Source: Cellvibrionales bacterium
GTDB lineage: Bacteria; Pseudomonadota; Gammaproteobacteria; Pseudomonadales; JAHEGP01
Assembly (NCBI GenBank): GCA_024645065.1
Contig: JAHEGP010000166.1
Location: 1 to 7,253, forward strand
Reading direction: 5' to 3'
Length of the DNA stretch: 7,253 bases
The notes beneath the pieces are model-generated. The model was given only the letters and a program-made list of their open reading frames with translations, was not told the DNA's origin and ran no database searches. This document shows, one piece after another, positions 5,892 through 7,253 of the stretch (position 1 is its first letter; each line of letters starts with the position of its first letter). The translations under genes and the position numbers were made by a program.

Positions 5892-5947
5892 ATAGTCCAG
5901 GGCGGCGGGGGATACACCCACGGCAGGAAATGGGTAACGGCCAGTAA

Positions 5948-5961
5948 GCCGCCGTGGCGGC
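5948..5961 (+). promoter_or_regulatory. GC-rich hairpin just before the sufB ribosome site
   Basis: GCCGCC-GT-GGCGGC (5948-5961) forms a strong short stem (5 or 6 bp at most given the small loop). It lies 9 bases before the GGAGA of sufB. It is not followed by a T-run, so it is more likely to affect mRNA processing or translation than termination. Confidence 0.35.
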
Positions 5962-5989
5962 GCCATATTTGGAGAAGCGGTACTTCGCA

Positions 5990-7253
5990 ATGTCAGAACA
6001 GCTCAATACCTACTTTAAAAACGACTATACGGCCGGGTTCATAACCGACGTCGAGTCCGATACTTTACCTCCCGGCCTCAACGAGGACGTCATCCGCTTC
6101 ATTTCGGCGAAGAAGAACGAGCCCCAATGGCTGCTGGACTGGCGCCTCCAGGCCTACCATGACTGGTGCGGGATGTCGGAACCGGACTGGGCGCACCTCA
6201 AGCACCCCAGAATAGACTTTAATGCGGTGTCTTACTTTTCTTCACCGAAAAGCATGGAGGATCGGCCCAAAAGCCTGGACGAGGTAGACCCGGAGTTACT
6301 TCGAACCTACGAGAAACTCGGCATTCCGCTGCATGAACAGGAAGCCCTCGCCGGAGTGGCGGTCGACGTCGTTTTCGATTCGGTCTCGGTGGGCACTACC
6401 TTCAAGAAAAAGCTTCAGGAAGCCGGGGTCCTTTTCTGCTCCATCTCGGAAGCAGTGCACTTGTATCCCGAGTTGGTACAGCAATATCTGGGCAGTGTTG
6501 TGCCGCGGCGAGATAACTTCTACGCAGCGCTCAACTCCGCTGTCTTCAGTGACGGCTCGTTTGTCTACATTCCCAAGGGCGTGCGCTGCCCCATGGAACT
6601 GTCGACCTACTTTCGCATCAATGAGGCCAATACCGGTCAATTCGAGCGCACCCTGATTATTGCCGATGAGGGCAGTCATGTGAGTTACCTCGAAGGCTGC
6701 ACTGCACCGATGAGGGACGAAAACCAGCTTCACGCCGCAGTGGTTGAGCTCGTCGCAATGGACGATGCCCAGATCAAGTACTCTACCGTCCAGAATTGGT
6801 ACCCTGGTGATAAAGAGGGTAAAGGCGGGATTTACAACTTCGTCACCAAGCGCGGAGTGTGTCACCAGCGTGCAAGGATCTCCTGGACTCAGGTCGAGAC
6901 CGGCTCGGCGATCACGTGGAAATACCCCTCGGTGGTCCTGCGTGGCGACGATAGTATCGGCGAATTCTACTCGGTGGCGTTGACCAACAATTTCCAACAG
7001 GCCGATACCGGCACCAAGATGATTCACATGGGCAGGAACACCCGCTCAACCATCATCAGCAAGGGGATTTCCGCAGGCAGGAGCCAGAATGCCTATCGCG
7101 GCCTGGTGCGCATGAACCCGCGCGCCAGTGGCGCTCGCAATTACACCCAGTGCGACTCGCTACTGATTGGTGATCGCTGTGGCGCGCACACCTTCCCCTA
7201 CATAGAGAGCAAGAACCCCAGCGCCGTGGTCGAACACGAGGCCACGACTTCGA
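5990..7253 (+). CDS. sufB: SufB, iron-sulfur cluster scaffold subunit, 3' end missing
   Basis: Scaffold of the SufBCD complex, on which sulfur from SufS (via SufE or SufU) and iron are built into clusters in the cytoplasm. The window shows 421 residues, against 495 in E. coli SufB, and the frame runs off the right edge. The N-terminal part has 'YTAGFITDVESD', 'PEWLLDWRLQAY'-like text (here 'PQWLLDWRLQAYHDW'), and 'LGIPLHEQEALAGVAVDVVFDSVSVGTTF' (split over residues 107-135). The beta-helix core includes 'YIPKGVRCPMELSTYFRIN', 'SYLEGCTAP' and 'NFVTKRGVC'. C388 in 'NYTQCDSLLIG' corresponds to E. coli C405 and E417 in 'VEHEATTS' to E434, both implicated in cluster assembly; the 29-residue spacing is kept. 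The ATG has GGAGA (5971-5975) rather far off, 14 bases; a TTG at 5969 is in frame but the 'MSEQ' start is more usual. It follows iscR and probably shares its IscR-controlled promoter; sufC and sufD are expected next. Confidence 0.95.
   Translation, partial: MSEQLNTYFKNDYTAGFITDVESDTLPPGLNEDVIRFISAKKNEPQWLLDWRLQAYHDWCGMSEPDWAHLKHPRIDFNAVSYFSSPKSMEDRPKSLDEVDPELLRTYEKLGIPLHEQEALAGVAVDVVFDSVSVGTTFKKKLQEAGVLFCSISEAVHLYPELVQQYLGSVVPRRDNFYAALNSAVFSDGSFVYIPKGVRCPMELSTYFRINEANTGQFERTLIIADEGSHVSYLEGCTAPMRDENQLHAAVVELVAMDDAQIKYSTVQNWYPGDKEGKGGIYNFVTKRGVCHQRARISWTQVETGSAITWKYPSVVLRGDDSIGEFYSVALTNNFQQADTGTKMIHMGRNTRSTIISKGISAGRSQNAYRGLVRMNPRASGARNYTQCDSLLIGDRCGAHTFPYIESKNPSAVVEHEATTS

Noticed and set aside
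5683..6006. A minus-strand 107-aa frame over the iscR end and sufB start
   Set aside because: It is antisense to two well-supported genes and has no recognisable sequence.
6296..7027. A 243-aa open frame on the minus strand
   Set aside because: It is antisense to the clearly recognised sufB gene and resembles no family.
1..7253. CRISPR array, tRNA, rRNA, insertion sequence or prophage genes
   Set aside because: No regularly spaced repeats, tRNA-like folds, transposase motifs or phage proteins were seen; the only tandem repeat is two units of 17 bp.

Overview
The window reads as chromosomal DNA of a gammaproteobacterium, probably a marine one (GC-rich, an outer-membrane porin, a secreted sulfatase, and an IscR-led SUF cluster as in SUF-only marine Gammaproteobacteria). 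The taxonomic guess is inference from gene content; no rRNA or other taxonomic marker is present.

Layout. 1-600 (+): 3' end of a tandem HxlR-type winged-helix regulator, cut by the left window edge. 627-663: a terminator-like hairpin that can serve both convergent genes. 679-2217 (-): a signal-peptide-bearing type I sulfatase. 2218-2598: a 381-base gap with a cluster of CCTGCA motifs near the sulfatase start and an 11-bp inverted repeat near the FHA gene end. 2599-3303 (-): a protein with one canonical and one degenerate FHA domain. 3304-3794: a long gap with palindromes and a possible small RNA on the + strand. 3795-3983 (-): a doubtful 62-aa ORF. 4169-5188 (+): a short OprB-like outer-membrane porin. 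5189-5362: the control region of the next gene, with a good IscR type 1 site over a sigma70-like promoter. 5363-5839 (+): an Rrf2/IscR iron-sulfur sensor. 5990 to the right edge (+): sufB, missing its C-terminus.

How the genes work together. The clear functional unit is at the right end: IscR with its cluster ligands (C92, C98, C104, H107) is predicted to bind the site upstream of its own gene and so control the SUF iron-sulfur assembly operon starting with sufB. The sulfatase, FHA protein and porin are separate transcription units; a link between sulfatase and porin in using sulfated sugars is possible but not shown by the layout.

I do not see a clear undescribed multi-gene system. The points most worth a second look are the short porin with its non-barrel N-terminal region, the two-domain FHA protein with a degenerate second domain, the candidate small RNA at about 3388-3483, the tandem HxlR architecture, and the repeats in the intergenic regions.
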